Assembly: GCA_021399435.1 (NCBI GenBank)
Contig: JAJTUP010000040.1
Coordinates: forward strand, 124,001 to 188,000
Direction of reading: 5' to 3'
Length of the DNA stretch: 64,000 nt
DNA from: Diaporthe sp. PMI_573
Lineage: Eukaryota; Ascomycota; Sordariomycetes; Diaporthales; Diaporthaceae
Positions 30,674-41,641 of this stretch are shown here, piece by piece. How positions within the stretch are numbered: the stretch's first letter is position 1; the number at the start of each line of letters is the position of its first letter. The position numbers and the translations under genes are program-made. Below the pieces are notes generated by a model. It saw only the letters and a program-made list of their open reading frames with translations, had not been told where the DNA came from and did no database searches.

Positions 30674-31062
30674 TTAACTGTACTTATGATAGCCATCAAA
30701 ATCCATAAAGTTTGTCTGTGGTTGGCGCATTCTCTGTTCAACACTTGGACCTTGCGAAGGTCCCCCTAAAAGGGTATGAGTCACAAATCATTCGGGTTTA
30801 TGCGAAGGCAAACTTACTCCCGTCCACCTTTTGTTTAGTCCAATACACACTTAGCTGACGTGCAACCTCTTCTACCTTTCCCGGCTTCGTCCAGGTTCCA
30901 AGAGGGTACATCCTCGTTGACAGAATCCTGCCAGGCCAACCAATCCGGATGCCACCAGAGCTCAGCAGCTTGAAATACTTGCTCAGAGACCTTGCAATGC
31001 TTGTTAAATCGCAAGATCTGCCGCGCTAGGAGTTCAGCTTGCTCCGGTCGTAGAGGCGACAT
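30674..31062 (-). pseudogene. Small unknown gene with one frameshift
   Basis: ATG 31062 opens MSPLRPEQAELLARQILRFN, continuing in coding-like sequence to LDEAGK near 30875. One base too many there shifts the frame. In the next frame VEEVARQLSVYWTKQKVDG continues naturally, a 52-bp intron (30766-30817, GTAAGT..TTTTAG) follows, and the last exon ends MDFDGYHKYS-stop at 30674. The two halves fit each other in composition, so this is one gene with a 1-bp insertion, either a pseudogene or an assembly error. No family was recognised. The ~120-aa product would be a small acidic-to-neutral helical protein. Confidence 0.45.
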
Positions 31063-31797
31063 TTTCTTAATATGTGAAAACAGGCACGGGATAAAAGGGC
31101 AATGTAAGTAGCAATAGATAGCTCTTGTTCTCTGGAATTAGAAGTTGAAGAGATAAAAGGATATTGTAGAATATTAAGCAGTGAATATTTAGTCCCGATT
31201 GATATATATATAATATTGTGTCCCATATTGTACTAATTGTAATAAGGATTAAGGAAGCTAATTCTAGTATTCAGATGTAGGAGTCAGTAAAACTGTAAGA
31301 AACCTAAATTAAGAACTAAAATGAGAAGTATAGTGCAAAGCCACGCTTGCTGCGGATGGGGTTGTTTTAAAATGGTTTCTTAATATTAATAATACAATTG
31401 AAATTGACGCGAGGAAAAAAGGGTTGTCGCCTGGCTTTTCGATAGGTAGGTAGCGGGGATCTTTTCGTTGTTGCGGTCGTTCTCCTGGTCGTACACATGT
31501 GCCTGAAGGCGTCAGCCAGGGGAGCTTCTTGCACTCATAGCTACATACTTGTCAAAGAGTGTTCCGTTGTTGACCCACAGCTTGGGTCGTGGGAAACAAG
31601 AACTACTGTGAAACAGCCTCTTAGCCTTCGGGTACCGTGGCCGGAATCGGGGCCACCCACGTTACTGCTCCGTCTCCTAATTTAAGAATCCTTATTTTGA
31701 AAATTAAGAACATAGATATTTATGTAAAGCTGATAATCTTAATCTTATAATTGGTAAAATTTTGAATTATAAAAAGGTAAGCGATAATCCGCATTGT
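31063..31797. other. AT-rich stretch, nothing recognised
   Basis: Strongly AT-rich between 31,080 and 31,420, with short runs such as TATATATATAATATT. No supported ORF or repeat pair. Confidence 0.4.
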
Positions 31798-32223
31798 ATG
31801 TCGGAATTTGAACCTTGGACCAGGATTCACAACACATCCAAATTAAAGATGGTGCAAAGTCTGAACCTAAACGCTGACGCAGAGATCATAAAAACCAACG
31901 TGAATGATTCAGGACCAATCAAATCACGCAGGACCATGGCGAGAAATAATGGGAATGGGCCTTCTGAATCGGCATCCAAGCCGATCGGCGAGGGCACGGT
32001 GGCCAGCAAATCCTTCAACCAGTCTGCTGAAAACGATACAAATACCAATCTTGAAGAAACCCTGAAAACTTCTGATATTCAACACGAGGAAACATTCATA
32101 TCCGAGGAACTTTTTGGGGGTAACAAATTAGCTGAAAGCTTGTGCAGGAAACGTAAATTCAGCGAAGTAGTAGGGGCAAGTGATGTTGATGAACCTGTGT
32201 CGAAGAGGCTGCGAATAATGTAG
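31798..32223 (+). CDS. Hypothetical small protein with nuclear-type basic motifs
   Basis: ATG 31798 (MSEFEPWTRIHNTSKLKMV) is taken as start, because upstream cod­ing is AT-rich and random; ATG 31849 is also possible. The protein (~141 aa) is hydrophilic, with SRRTMARNNGNG, a Thr/Asn/Glu-rich centre, and CRKRKFSEVV plus SKRLRIM at the end, both nuclear-signal-like. No domain was recognised. It stands alone, between AT-rich stretches, with no intron seen. It could equally be the last exon of a larger lost gene. Confidence 0.35.
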   Translation: MSEFEPWTRIHNTSKLKMVQSLNLNADAEIIKTNVNDSGPIKSRRTMARNNGNGPSESASKPIGEGTVASKSFNQSAENDTNTNLEETLKTSDIQHEETFISEELFGGNKLAESLCRKRKFSEVVGASDVDEPVSKRLRIM

Positions 32224-32989
32224 CTTCATGCCTGTAATGAAGTGAAGTAATCTTTTTACTGGTATGGAGGAATAAGGGTCATCATAGAATTTGAATCAAG
32301 TTGGTTAATTTTAAAGGACAAAGTATTGTTTTCTCAAAGTCAAGAGACAGGAACCGAGATAAATGTCCTGGTGGTAAGAGAATACGGAGATATTGTTCTG
32401 ACTGTTGTTGGGTGGGTTAAACTCAGTGGGTACCGCTCTACAATACCTAGGACTGCAATCCTACACACTACGGTGTATTGGCCTTGATTCTTCTATACCT
32501 TCCACAGTACTAAGTCTATAGGGGTCTTCCTTCTAATACCATAAGATCTTAAAAGGTTAAATCCTCTCTCCCATTTTCTAGGTTCTAGAAAATGAGTCTC
32601 TTTTCTCCGGAGGATTAGAACGGGAGCAACGATATATATGAGCGCATGAGTGAAAATGTTCAGATACAGCATACACAGTCGTCTACACTTGCTCCGAGTG
32701 TTGATAAAATAGAGGTCTGATATTCGCAGAGCAAAAAACGGATGGTACAGATACATGCTGATTCAGCACTCGCACTAGGGAAACAGCCAATAAGAGGGCC
32801 AGATTTCTTAACCATTCTACTCCGCATGCAGCGAATCTCCAAGTTCTCGCAGCCAGGAAGCGTAGGCACTTTCTCGTCACAAATAAAGTCGCTGAGGAAC
32901 AAAGTCAGTTTGAAAGAGTCGGCAACTCTCCCGTTTTCATCGCGAAACGCCTGTGCCGGTTAGTCGGAAAATATTTAAATTAGGCGGGA
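32224..32989. other. Stretch with no supported gene
   Basis: A near-perfect palindrome, CATTTTCTAGGTTCTAGAAAATG (two 11-base arms around a central base), lies near 32571-32593. Nothing else was recognised, and the ORFs are short and contradictory on the two strands. Confidence 0.35.
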
Positions 32990-32995
32990 ATAAAG

Positions 32996-34366
32996 AAGGC
33001 GGTGGTGTACCCATTCTCACTGCAAGAGGCTATGGCGAAAGTAATTGATGACTCTAAGAGAATCATCCAGCATACTAGCATCGACGTTCGGTATGACTCG
33101 GATAGTCTGCTTCCTCCGGATTTCGAAAACGGTATTCGGCTGAACGGCCACAGAGATGAGCAAGTTATCACTATATGCGCACTGATTAAGAGCATGCTCT
33201 AATATCGGGATAGTGGCCACGAGGCCTTTCACTTTACACATAACAGTTGTAGTGACTGGTGTAAGACGGACCGGAAGCCATATGATCTAGTTGTGTGGGC
33301 AATCCTGCTAAGGGCGAAACAACTCACCCCAAATGCCATTGAAATCAGGTATGTTTCCCCTATAAACGTTGCAAGAATGGTTCTAATAACTGATTAGGTC
33401 TGATGGTGATTGACATGACTGGAGCGAGGCAGTGTCAACGGTCAGTAACCTCTGGCCGGATACGACAGTGACATGTCCTTGGGACCAAGATTCCTCGGCT
33501 GAGATGACCATCGAGGATATCTTGCGCTCAGACCAGGAGTTTTCAGGAGAACTGTCGAGTTGTCCCTGCATAATTCACCCCAGTAGGCTGAGAGCGCATG
33601 TGGTTCTGCCAGCGCTGCGTCTCCTTCGGCTTCCTCGTCTGCTTCTCCGTCCACAGGAAGACAACGGGCAGAACCCGTAAACTCCATCACAGACCAGCGT
33701 GTGGAGTGAAAGAATTGGTCAGGATGGTCCGTGTTGGCCTATACATGGTACTGCCGTTTGAGAAAGCCGACCAAGATGAAGGTTGTCTGCACGGAATGGT
33801 AGTTGGGCATGACGAGATGGCAAAAGCTGATAAACAATCAGTTCTCTAATTGGCTCGGGAGCGTTGATGGTTTGTTTTGGAACGCTAGTGATGTACCTTG
33901 GGAGAATAAGCATCCGGTCGAGACATTATGGGCAGAAAGGTTCCTTGGTGATCGTAGAAAGGCGCTGGTCAAGGCGGGGCTGGGAACTGGTTCCCGTTCG
34001 GCGGAGGGGCCTCGAAATGCCCGGAGAGAGTCTAGCAAGACATACAATCCGCTCTTTGTTAGGGCGCGGGCCTTATCTCCTGTGTCCTCAACAACCCCTT
34101 CCGTATGCCATGGGTGCAGGGGTTGCTCAAACCGTCTCCCCGCCGTCTAGTGATGCGGCAGGAAAGTGAAAAGAGTGGATTGTTGGGAATGAAATTATCA
34201 AGGACCCGCAACTTGCGGAGCGTCTCAGAGGCTTTGGTTGGAATGTTAGAGAACTATTGCATCTGGAACTGCCGTTTGAGGAGGAGAAAGAACCCGATGA
34301 AAGCCGCGGCCGACCACTTAAAAGGCGGAGGTCTTCTAGATGCTGGAAAATCGGGGCAAAAACCAT
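32996..34366 (+). pseudogene. Decayed multi-exon gene of unknown family
   Basis: Coding-like blocks follow one another on the plus strand in changing frames: YPFSLQEAMAKVIDDSKRII (33,010), NGHRDEQVITICALIK, then SDWCKTDRKPYDLVVWAILL (33,255), an intron-like gap (33351-33400, GTATGT..ATTAG), an in-frame TGA, DWSEAVSTVSNLWPDTTVTC (33,420), further pieces around 33,600-34,060, and finally IIKDPQLAERLRGFGWNVRE with a basic end (34,190-34,366). Each block is clearly protein-like, but stops and shifts separate them. I do not recognise the family. Exon limits are approximate. Confidence 0.4.
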
Positions 34367-34699
34367 TCAGCGGTTACAAGATTTATAAATTAAGATTACT
34401 TATAGTTAATTATTGTTGGAATAGCACTCGGTTGGATCGCACGCAGTCCCAATCACCGTACGGGCTGGCTTAGTCAGCCCGTCGGCTTGGCAAAGAACGG
34501 GTGTCTTCTTCCCCGCCGGACGAAACACCCCTTTCCTCAGTACGTAGACTTAGCATGCAATTACAGACCAGTCAGTTGCCGCACCCACAGTACGTACGTA
34601 CCATCGCCATATGGCAAAGGCCATTCAACACTGATCAGTGGTTGCACGGCTGCAATCACAGATTGGCAAGAGTGAAGAGACGAACTTTGTACGACTACT
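34367..34699. other. Stretch before the copia leader
   Basis: No supported gene. It contains the words GTACGTACGTAC and CAGTCAGTTGCC but no paired repeat that would mark a boundary. Confidence 0.35.
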
Positions 34700-35005
34700 A
34701 TTGTCTGCTACAGTCAGGATAGTAGGTCGCACGTTTGTGCTATTGCCTAGCGGGTATCCTTAAGCTCTGTCTGCTACAGTCAGGGGGCGAGAGAATATCT
34801 TCTAGAAGACGGAATCTTCTGTATTGTACGATATCAGAATCACTGCAGCTGCCTTAGAAAGAACCAGTGTAGTGATTAGGGTACTGTACAAGCCAGAGGA
34901 CAACGTGTGCGCCGACGCACACTACCCAACACTAGACCGTACACTTCGAAACGGTCCCCCATATTGACAATCTGCTTCGTACAATTCGACACGAACGCTA
35001 TCAAC
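34700..35005 (+). other. Probable 5' leader/LTR region of a copia-type element
   Basis: The word TGTCTGCTACAGTCAGG occurs twice, near 34705 and 34770. A perfect hairpin GTGTGCGCCGACGCACAC sits at about 34906-34923, about 80 bp before the gag start. No second LTR exists in the window, so limits and LTR status cannot be confirmed. I infer the role from the gag gene that follows. Confidence 0.35.
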
Positions 35006-35785
35006 ATGTCCACTACGAACACACTAGAGGGACAACCTCGTGCAGAAGCATCGAGCACGACAAATACACAGACAATTCACAGCTATACGCACGAAGAAAT
35101 ACAAAGAGGAAGCACTATCCCGCTCAAGGTATGGGTCAGCACTACGGACCCAGCCCTGTGGGACAAACCAGTTAACCCGTACGACGACCCTTCTGATATA
35201 CATCTGACTACGTACTTTGCACGAGTCATGATGGATATTGTTACCCTAAATCTCAGGGGGGAAGTCATGCTAGCTACCCTATATAACGACTTCGAAGACT
35301 GGACAGGAGTCCAGTTTGATAAGGTCGATCGTGCGTTCCAGAAAGAGCTGCTTCAGATCCTATCCGACAGAGGGATCACCATTCCGCGCGCACGAAGATA
35401 TTCAGACAAGATCCTCAGACTTGTCGAATTCCAAGAAGACGGAGAAGCCGTACCGACTCCACCTTGCGAAAGACCATCCGCGCGACCCATTCCCCAGGAA
35501 GCACCCAGATCCACAATAGAAAGACCAACACCTATTGTGCGGGACTCGTACGGCCCAACCCAAGACCCTTCAAGACAAAATAGATCGCACACTGCCCAGA
35601 CCGACGCTGTACGACAAGTACCCCCAGGTACAAGATTCCAATACGAGGTAGAAAACTTTCCTCAACTACCTCGTACAGAGATCACCCCACATCTGACGTA
35701 CAGGGACAGCGCGTACGATCTACCCCCTACACGAATAGTCTACAATGGGCCAATCGACCCGAACTCAGCGCCAGGCACACAGGGC
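35006..35785 (+). pseudogene. Ty1/copia-type gag, truncated
   Basis: ATG 35006 (MSTTNTLEGQPRAEASS) starts a hydrophilic protein with a helical core (HLTTYFARVMMDIVTLNL, then LLQILSDRGITIPRARRYSD) and a long Pro/Arg/Thr-rich tail, the usual build of fungal copia Gag proteins. A zinc knuckle, protease, integrase and reverse transcriptase should follow, but at about 35,785 the sequence switches to a hAT transposase in another frame. The gag frame itself ends at 35815 within hAT DNA. The family call rests on architecture only. Confidence 0.5.
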
Positions 35786-37604
35786 CTAATATCGCCGCCG
35801 AAATCCTCGACGTAATTGAATCGTATCAGATCCAAGACAAAATTGGCTATTTCACGCTTGACAACGCCAAAAACAACGATACCGCCATGGAGATTATTGG
35901 TGGAGAGCTCGGCTTCGTAGGGACTCGCAGGCGAGGGCGCTGTTTTGGACATACCTTGAATCTCTCCGCCAAGGCCATTCTGTTTGGCCACGATGCTGAT
36001 GCTTTTGAGCGGCGGCTATCAGGGGCTGAGCCTCTCACTGAAGCAGAACACTTGATTTGGCGCAAGAAGGGGCCAGCTGGCAAATTGCACAATCTTGTGG
36101 TAGCTATCCACGGGTCTGACTTGTTGACTGGTATGCTTCGCAGCATTCAACAAGAAGCCTTCACTAAGTCGTCTGACCCCAAACTCAACGCCAGAAAGCC
36201 GTTGGATGTTATTTTGGACAACGATACCAGATGGCTGTCACAGTCGTATATGATACGACGAGCTCTACTGCTTCGCGACTATATCGAGCGACTCGTTGCC
36301 CACCATCGAATCGACTTCGAGCAACAGAACAAGACCAAGAGGGGCGGCCCTAAGACGTCGCTCACATTGCCCTTTATCTGCCAGCCAGAGAACCAGCTGT
36401 CCGACAAGGACTGGGAGGTGGTCGAGATATTTGCGGATATCCTTAGTTACTACGAAGCCACGATCAAGATGCTCGAAGGCGACGGCCAGATCCGCAAGCG
36501 GAAGCGTGGGTGGACTGGGTCATATGGCAATATTTGGGACGTGATTCAAGGCTTCGAATTCCTTCTCGAGCAGCTTGAACGCTTCAAGGATATCGCCAAG
36601 GACTTCCCTGATCCTGAACACTTCAGGATCAACATCAATTTGGGCTGGCAAAAATTAAACAAGTACTACGAGACATTGAGTGAGACGCCCATGTACTACA
36701 CTGGCCTGGCGCTCCATCCCGCATACCGATGGAAATGGTTTGAACGCAACTGGACTGACCACCCCGAGTCGATTGACGAGGCGAAAAAAATCGTTCACGA
36801 TGTCTGGCGTTTTGAATATCGGGGGGCTACTTTACCTACAGAGAGGCCATCCGCCGCCGTTGAGCCAGTTCCAAAGCAGCGGAAGACTTCGGACAATCCG
36901 TTCCGGGAATACCTTAAACGAAACCGCTACACAGCGACAGAAGCAGGTCAAGATGGCCTCACGCCAGGCGAAGACGAATACCTCCATTGGATTACGCACT
37001 GCGAAAGTAGCGATGGCTCAATCGACGATCCTCTCGCTTACTGGCACGAAAAGCGATTCAAGTATCCAAACTTGTCTCGAATGGCGCTTGATTTTCTCAC
37101 AATACAACCCATGTCTGCAGAGTGTGAGCGTCTTTTCTCAGCAGCAGGTCGGATGGTGAGCCCTCTGCGCCACCAACTTGAAGCCCAGATTATCGGGATG
37201 TGCCAGGTATTGCGGTCATGGCTGAGGGCGGGTATTATTCATGATTTAGATCCCTTCTTTATCTCGATAGATGAAGAAAGAGTCAATCTCGAATTGGCTC
37301 CGATGTCAGATCAACAACTTGAAGAGTGGGCAACACAGTGGCTTACTCAGGTGGCGAGTGTTCAAGACGAGATGGAAGCCAGTTGGAGATAGTCTCGCTT
37401 GGAGCCTGGAACAGGGCACTTAGGTGGGCAAGGGCTTCGGGAATAGCTTCGCCATCACGAATTGAGGCACTTGCCAATCCACCCAATCCACCCTAATCCA
37501 CGACAGCCTCCAGTGGATCCACTATCCTGAGACATTCAGTGGATTATGATCCACCCACTCCACTCGAGCAGCCAGTGGATTGAGTGGAGTGGCTTTCAAC
37601 CCTG
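35781..37604 (+). mobile_element. 5'-truncated hAT element
   Basis: The right end, read on the minus strand, is CAGGGTTGAAAGCCACTCCA, a hAT-type terminus rich in ATCCAC/GTGGAT words like the element at 7429. The left end is missing: the transposase begins in the middle at about 35,785, fused to copia gag. The truncated 5' end suggests deletion rather than simple insertion of gag. Confidence 0.75.
35785..37392 (+). pseudogene. hAT transposase, missing the BED finger and first catalytic Asp
   Basis: The frame reads from about NIAAEILDVIESYQ, then GYFTLDNAKNNDTAM (second Asp), CFGHTLNLSAKAILFG, KLHNLVV, DNDTRWLSQSYMIRRA, the intact WTGSYGNIWDVIQGFEFLL, and the dimerisation segment [20 protein letters not shown], ending at 37392. 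No stop or frameshift is seen over more than 530 codons, so the decay consists only of the 5' loss. It is the closest relative in the window of the nested hAT at 7429 and shows what that copy lost at its first frameshift. The part with the BED finger and LxxDxWTS is absent. Confidence 0.85.
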
Positions 37605-37648
37605 ATTGTCCGTCCATCTAGTTGTACTCACATGAATGTACTATAACC

Positions 37649-37921
37649 ATGGCTGCTAATTCGCGTGGCGAACGACGTCATGCCGATCAGATAATGAATA
37701 AGCCACAGGAGAAGGCAATTAAGAACACATACGCTGCAGTGGAAAACTTAAAAGACGGAGTGAGACTACAATGCCATGCAGCGTCAACTTGGACGCCACA
37801 GGGGGGCGCCTTTCTAAAGTACACCATGCAGGCGCATTTCGGCATCAAGGCTGATGACAATACAAACAGGGAGCAACTAGGCGATAGGAAAAGTGACAAC
37901 AAGGAGGACATGGAGGCTTGA
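37649..37921 (+). CDS. Small hypothetical protein
   Basis: ATG 37649 (MAANSRGERRHADQIMNKPQ) opens a 90-aa frame that ends KEDMEA. It is hydrophilic, with one Cys, and has plausible coding composition, but no domain, intron or partner was recognised. It begins 45 bp beyond the hAT terminus and may be a leftover of an interrupted gene. Confidence 0.28.
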   Translation: MAANSRGERRHADQIMNKPQEKAIKNTYAAVENLKDGVRLQCHAASTWTPQGGAFLKYTMQAHFGIKADDNTNREQLGDRKSDNKEDMEA

Positions 37922-38095
37922 CAGCAAAGTGTTTACGTAGATGGATGAGGCAGAGGAGTAGGCAGCATCCCCAGCACGAGGGTTGGTGGTGTCCCTCCCA
38001 ACACCTGAGATGCCTGGTCGAATCAGGCACCTTGTCTTGCACTTGAAGAGCCTTTGCAGCCTGCTATCACTGTGGTCGTTGGTTCAGAAGTATTT

Positions 38096-38165
38096 AAAGA
38101 GCATTTGTGTATAAAAAGTCCACAAATACTCAAGAGCGTTTTGTGTATAAAAAGTCCACGAATGC
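38096..38165 (+). repeat. Two-unit direct repeat (~36 bp)
   Basis: TTGTGTATAAAAAGTCCAC occurs twice, about 36 bp apart, each followed by (A/G)AAT(A/G)CT. The repeats are non-coding and their origin is unknown. The surrounding 37,922-38,327 holds no supported gene. Confidence 0.65.
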
Positions 38166-38327
38166 TTAAGTCTGATAGCATCCCCTAAAGAATTTCACCA
38201 AACAAAACAAAAGGTGTTGTAAAGAGACTATGGCCACAAACGATGAGCCCTCCTCCGCACAAACATATCCCTGACTGGTGTCAAATTGCAACGGGTCCAT
38301 GCATAGGTCGGGTCCTTGCGCCTGGAA

Positions 38328-38873
38328 CTAGCTTTGGATGAGCTGGTAGTCTCCCTCCACAACCCCAGCATTCGACAAAGACGGCGTACAACTCTCGCCA
38401 TGGTCCGTTCGGACGCCATCACAGCGTTCGAGGGTCCCCTTAGTGCATTGGAACAGCGGCGTAAACCCGATAACTCCCTGCTGCCCCACCTTCACGGGTA
38501 CCTTGTACGTAACGCCCTTCGTCTCGGAGTTCTCGAATGCGATACCGACGGATGCTGTGAGAATGCCGAAGGGATCACCAACCTCGAGATCGAATGAAGT
38601 AGTCCGCGAGACGCTTTGGTCATAGTGAACCTCGAATTCGGTGTCTGATTGGAACGGCCCAACCGATGCTGAGACGGTTAGGGTATCGAATGTTTTAAGA
38701 TAGAGCTCTACATCTGCGATGTAAGAGTTCTTTTTGAATCCCTTGCATGCACCTCCGCGCTCAGCGAGCTCGGTTGACGAGGTAAACTCAAGCGGCGGGA
38801 TAATCGTACCATTGGGGAATTTGAGAAGTGCTCCCTGGAGGCCGTTGCCAGTTCCGAGACGATCTCCGTTCGT
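38328..38873 (-). pseudogene. Secreted-type beta-rich protein, 3' exon
   Basis: The minus strand has 181 open codons without a single Met, so ordinary ORF scans miss it. It reads GTGNGLQGALLKFPNGTIIP, then ACKGFKKNSYIADVELYLKT, TLTVSASVGPF, DPFGILTASVGIAFE, VPVKVGQQGVIGFTPLFQC, CDG and a stop after YQLIQS. Alternating strands with a few Cys are typical of fungal secreted proteins of unknown function. The upstream limit is a TAG at 38874-38876 that may be an intron acceptor, but the sequence beyond is hAT, so the first exons, including any signal peptide, are lost. Confidence 0.55.
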
Positions 38874-39677
38874 CTACAAGGCAACCCGAAGACTAGCGAG
38901 GATGACCATGTTGCCACCGGCTCCTTTTGGGAGTATTTTCCCTCCTTTGAGTATCTCTTAACGCATTTAGAGGAGCTCAAGCAGAATCATGACCTCCTTG
39001 AGGGCTTGGGAAAGGACAGCGCTGATATGGTTGCTACCTATATCAACCTTGCGTGGATGAAGCTTAACGAGTATTACGATAAGCTCTGGCCTGTTGCGTA
39101 TATCGGTGCTGTAGTCCTTCACCCTTGCTTTGGGTGGCCGGCGCTGCAATACCACTGGGAAGGACATGCGGATGCGACGCAGTGGGAAGAAGATTACTCG
39201 ACAAGACTTAAGAAGATGTGGAAGGAGGAGTATGCTACTCGCGTGGTTCCTGGCTTAGCGGTGCTGTCGACAGCGAGCAGCCGAAGGGCGCTCTCTGGAT
39301 ATGACGCGTTCCTGGCACATTCGCTCGGCAAACGCAAAAGGGAGCATCCAGATGACAGAGCGGGATATCCTTCGCAACGGCGCCCAGCGCTTGATGAGTA
39401 CGAACGTTATATCCACACTTTTACCCCCGCCGACGACAAATACCAATTCAGCCCTCTTTCTTGGTGGAAGGAGCACGAAATGGAGTATCCAAACCTCTCT
39501 CGAATGGCCTCTGACTTGCTGTCTATCCCTACAATGTCAGCAGAGACTGAAAGGTCGTTCAGTAGCGCGGGAAAGATGGTATCACCTTTACGAACTCGTC
39601 TTGATCGACACACTATTGGGATGGCGCAGAGTATGCGGTCATGGAGCAGGGAGGGTATTGTCCTACCCTCATGGTAG
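38874..39677 (+). pseudogene. hAT transposase, C-terminal third
   Basis: An open frame from about VRLQGNPKTSEDDHVATGSF, then WEYFPSFEYLLTHLEELK, the YINLAWMKLNEYYDKL block, HPCFGWPALQYHW and the dimerisation segment SWWKEHEMEYPNLSRMASD with MSAETERSFSSAGKMVSPLR, ends at 39677. The Asp-bearing catalytic blocks are absent. It resembles the Restless-like copy at 10463-11607 more than the CAAGG-type copies. Confidence 0.8.
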
Positions 39678-39860
39678 TGATGAGTGGGATCGGCGTTAAG
39701 ACGTGAAGATCGGAGATATCCGTTGGTCCGAAACAACCAACTGCAATCCAACTGAGAGCAGCCTCATCCAACTCCAATCCAACTGAAACATACTTGCCCG
39801 GATGTCAATCCAACTGCGAGGAGGTACCAGTTGAGTTGAATTGGTTGATTACGCACTCTG
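38874..39860 (+). mobile_element. hAT element, 3' third
   Basis: The right end, read on the minus strand, is CAGAGTGCGTAATCAACC, followed outside by ATCTCCAC, which would be the 8-bp duplication if the left end were present. The element starts abruptly inside its transposase next to the secreted-type remnant. The last 186 bp are the same as 11608-11793 in inverted orientation. Confidence 0.75.
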
Positions 39861-40330
39861 ATCTCCACAAACTTAGCAACAAGTTTCTGCCTGTCATCCA
39901 TAGCCTCAGATTGAAGTTGGTGCGAACAATGTTGCAGGAGTCGACGAAAATTGGCTTCCATCCTTCCGCGTCCGATTGCTGGTTTAGCGATACCTTCAAT
40001 GATCCAGGTCCACATGTCCTCATCTCTATGAATAAGGTTCACAAGTTCTTGGACAAGGGGGCTTTCGTATGAATCAGACCCAAATGTAGTCGTGCTGTAC
40101 GCCGTATGTTTGGCCGAGAAGATGGATACTTCATCTGAATCAGAAGCTGAGTCCTCTTCGGTAGTCTGCGTAACCGAATATTTCAAATTCATCGCCAGAT
40201 TTTCGTGGGATCTTCCTTGGCGTCGGAGTAATTCCACCAGGTGATTAGTGCATTTGATGGTTTTCGGGTGCTCTCGACCGAATCGCCTTCCCATAAGCAC
40301 CAGTGTCTCCGCAAGACTTTGAACAACCGG
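39861..40330 (-). pseudogene. TPR-type protein fragment
   Basis: The minus frame reads QSLAETLVLMGRRFGREHPK, TIKCTNHLVELLRRQGRS, then an acidic Ser-rich segment and a helical end RLLQHCSHQLQSEAMDDRQK. The GREHPKTIKCxN word is typical of kinesin-light-chain-like TPR repeats of fungal STAND proteins. The frame is cut at 39861 by the hAT terminus, and upstream of about 40,330 it turns into an Arg-rich shadow of an unrelated plus-strand sequence. Only a middle piece of the gene remains. Confidence 0.5.
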
Positions 40331-40638
40331 TCCTACTCCGGCTCTTCGACCGCGTCGGCGACGGCACCGGCGACAACAACCTGGACGGGAGTCCCGTCGG
40401 GCAGACAACCCCGGGGCCGGGCGCGAAGGCAAAGCCCTGCGGCCGCGACTGCGAGTCGTGGTTAAAAGCGGAAGCCAAGCGGCTGGCGGCGGCGGAGAGA
40501 CCAGTGAGAGAGAGCCGAAAATTGCAGGATGAAGATATGTGGGAAGACGTCGTCTCGACCCCGTTCGACGATAGCATGTCCCATGGCGATGATACGGACT
40601 CGTCTTCGGACGAGGATGAGGAGATGGGCGAAGGCTAG
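40330..40638 (+). pseudogene. Acidic C-terminal coding fragment
   Basis: The plus frame reads LFDRVGDGTGDNNLDG, CESWLKAEAKRLAAAERPV and an acidic, Ser-rich end, DTDSSSDEDEEMGEG, with a stop at 40638. Composition favours this frame over the Arg/Pro-rich opposite one. It meets the TPR fragment head-on at about 40,330, so two unrelated gene pieces are joined here. Family unknown. Confidence 0.35.
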
Positions 40639-41641
40639 ACTCATTTCTGTTTGCAGATGGTGCTGCTGGCCATCCCATTTGCCTCCCTCGCACGCTACGT
40701 TTCACGAAGAAACTTTACGATGTAGGATTTCCTTGGGCTTTCATCGACCGGTTTTCGGGATTTCCCTGCCTTTTGTATCGATTTTGCAACGACGGAGATG
40801 GACAGGGCCAAAGTATGCGGCCCTTTTCAAACTCTTGCAGCCTATCAGAAGTCCTCGATATGCTTGAGACGACGGCGGGCTGATGGAGGGGCGATCGGAA
40901 AACATACAGTACACACAAGGCAGAGCATATGAAGAAATAACATATATGTAATGTAAACACAATGCTGTGTATCGATGAGGGTACTTTCACGGCCCATTTG
41001 CAGTAAAGTCCATTAACTACCATGAAAGATGCTAGCATGAAAATTAAAGGTAGAACTGTTGTATAACGCATAGTACTTATGAAATTACTGTCGTTCCTCT
41101 GCAAAACGCATTAGCTAGTACAGTGAAGTTCCGCGTTACTGTACTATATATATAAAAGGCTAAACCGTACTGTACAATAAAATCTCAAGTGTACTGTAGC
41201 ACCAACAGCCGGCAAGCTCTGCCTATCGAGATTTTAAAGGCCCCAGTCTTCCAGAAATATTTGAGATGGAACCCAACAAAAGTACTAGCTTCTGCAGGTA
41301 CCCCAAAGTTTCAACAAGTACAACACCCATGGCCAATGATATTGGTCCAAAGCCTACAGTGCTAGTTTTTGCCAGGTTACTTCTAGCCATTAACCATAAT
41401 GCATAACTCTAAGTAACTTAGCTATGTTCATTGGTGTGCACATGTGTACATCAAACAGAATAACACTAGGTGGGCCACTTTTAGAAAGTAGACAAATGTT
41501 CAAAAGCGGAAGCCACTTATGCTCTTAACTGTATTTAGAATCTGTCTGGCACATGTCAAAGATAAAACCCACCATAATCATGCCGTAATCTTCGCTAAAA
41601 CAACACGGCTACATGGAAGTATCTACACCTTACCCGCAGTG
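40639..41641. other. AT-rich stretch without supported gene
   Basis: A 129-codon minus ORF (40715-41104) has one hydrophobic segment but no coding character. The 41,100-41,200 part has repeated TACTGTAC words (GTTACTGTACTATATAT, CGTACTGTACAATA, GTGTACTGTAGC). Nothing else was seen. Confidence 0.35.

Noticed and set aside
39764..40705. A 313-codon minus-strand ORF as a single gene
   Set aside because: Its last 30 codons are hAT terminus and its first ~120 are an Arg/Pro-rich shadow of a better plus-strand frame. Only the middle TPR part looks coding.
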